Positions 6,841 to 6,993 of a DNA stretch of 6,993 nt are shown here, one piece after another; positions within the stretch are counted from its first letter, which is position 1; the number at the start of each line of letters is the position of its first letter. The position numbers were made by a program, and so were the translations under genes. Below the pieces are notes generated by a model. That model was given only the letters and a program-made list of their open reading frames with translations, searched no databases and had not been told where the DNA came from. The stretch lies in contig JBIKVP010000092.1 in assembly GCA_044356745.1 (NCBI GenBank), positions 1 through 6,993 of the forward strand, in the 5' to 3' direction. Source of the DNA: JBIKVP01 sp044356745. Lineage in GTDB: Bacteria; Pseudomonadota; Alphaproteobacteria; Rhizobiales; Beijerinckiaceae.

Positions 6841-6866
6841 CAATAGATGGTCAAATGTTAGATCAA

Positions 6867-6993
6867 TCAATACTTCGCAATGAGAGGCGCTTGACGTTGT
6901 GGGGCGGGAGCATCCCAACGATATGTCAAAGCGACTGACACAATATCGACTGATGGTTCTGCTTCGCCAATAAACAAGACAGGGCGGGCAGGG
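6867..6993 (-). CDS. C-terminal end of a putative outer-membrane beta-barrel protein (partial, enters from the right edge)
   Basis: One minus-strand frame is open from the right edge to a TGA at 6869-6867, giving 41 residues: PARPVLFIGEAEPSVDIVSV followed by ALTYRWDAPAPQRQAPLIAKY. Residues 15-26 (VDIVSVALTYRW) alternate polar and nonpolar and end in aromatics, as do the last strands of outer-membrane barrels. They are followed by a Pro/Ala/Gln tail. In OmpA-like proteins such an 'APAPQ' linker joins the barrel to a periplasmic peptidoglycan-binding domain, but here the gene stops 10 residues later. Codon choice looks like the neighbouring genes and the frame is clean; the other minus-strand frames give less protein-like sequence. 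The family call rests on one strand-like segment and is tentative. The gene precedes gltB in the same direction, 224 bases away. Confidence 0.5.
   Translation of the reverse strand, partial: PARPVLFIGEAEPSVDIVSVALTYRWDAPAPQRQAPLIAKY

Noticed and set aside
6820..6866. Remnant of an OmpA-like domain after the stop at 6867, from a shifted frame reading VLIDLTFDHLLALMF
   Set aside because: A faint resemblance to the 'FFDFD' start of OmpA domains is not enough. The frame closes within 17 codons and the region is AT-rich spacer.
6923..6982. Short plus-strand frame starting ATGTCAAAGCGACTG near the right edge
   Set aside because: It closes after 17 codons and lies antisense to the better-supported minus-strand gene end.
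1..6993. Defence system, toxin-antitoxin pair, retron, CRISPR array, prophage or tRNA gene
   Set aside because: I found no repeat-spacer array, cloverleaf, reverse transcriptase, phage or toxin-like frame. The window is almost filled by gltB and the efflux genes.

Overview
The window reads as ordinary chromosomal DNA of a Gram-negative proteobacterium, most likely an alphaproteobacterium. Three things point that way: an RND efflux adaptor and pump pair, a roughly 1,580-residue bacterial-type glutamate synthase large subunit, and what looks like the end of an outer-membrane barrel protein. Base composition is moderate, judged by eye at mid-40s to about 50% GC. The genus cannot be named from this sequence. 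Every gene I can support lies on the minus strand, so transcription runs from high to low coordinates.

Layout in the direction of transcription. (1) 6867-6993 holds the last 41 codons of a gene entering from beyond the right edge, probably an outer-membrane beta-barrel protein. (2) 6643-6866 is a 224-base intergenic leader with a perfect TATAAT box, an adjacent imperfect dyad and two sizeable stem-loops. (3) 1906-6642 is gltB, the large subunit of glutamate synthase, intact from its N-terminal glutaminase cysteine to its GXGXG domain. (4) 1799-1905 is a 107-base gap with a small cluster of inverted ACTTGT-like half-sites. (5) 686-1798 encodes an RND periplasmic adaptor lipoprotein. (6) After a 10-base gap, 82-675 encodes only the first 185 residues of the partner RND inner-membrane pump. 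(7) The pump reading frame then runs into foreign DNA from about position 120 leftward. This looks like one end of an IS630/Tc1-type insertion sequence sitting at a TA dinucleotide. Its transposase appears to start at 58 and continue past the left edge.

GltB would make glutamate from glutamine and 2-oxoglutarate with a small subunit, GltD, which is not in the window and not directly downstream. The adaptor and pump would form an envelope efflux system with an outer-membrane channel, but the pump is broken by the insertion, so the adaptor is probably orphaned. I see no tRNA, rRNA, CRISPR array, phage or defence module, and no convincing previously undescribed system. The points most worth a second look are the insertion in the pump gene, the structured gltB leader and a charged extra segment in GltB.
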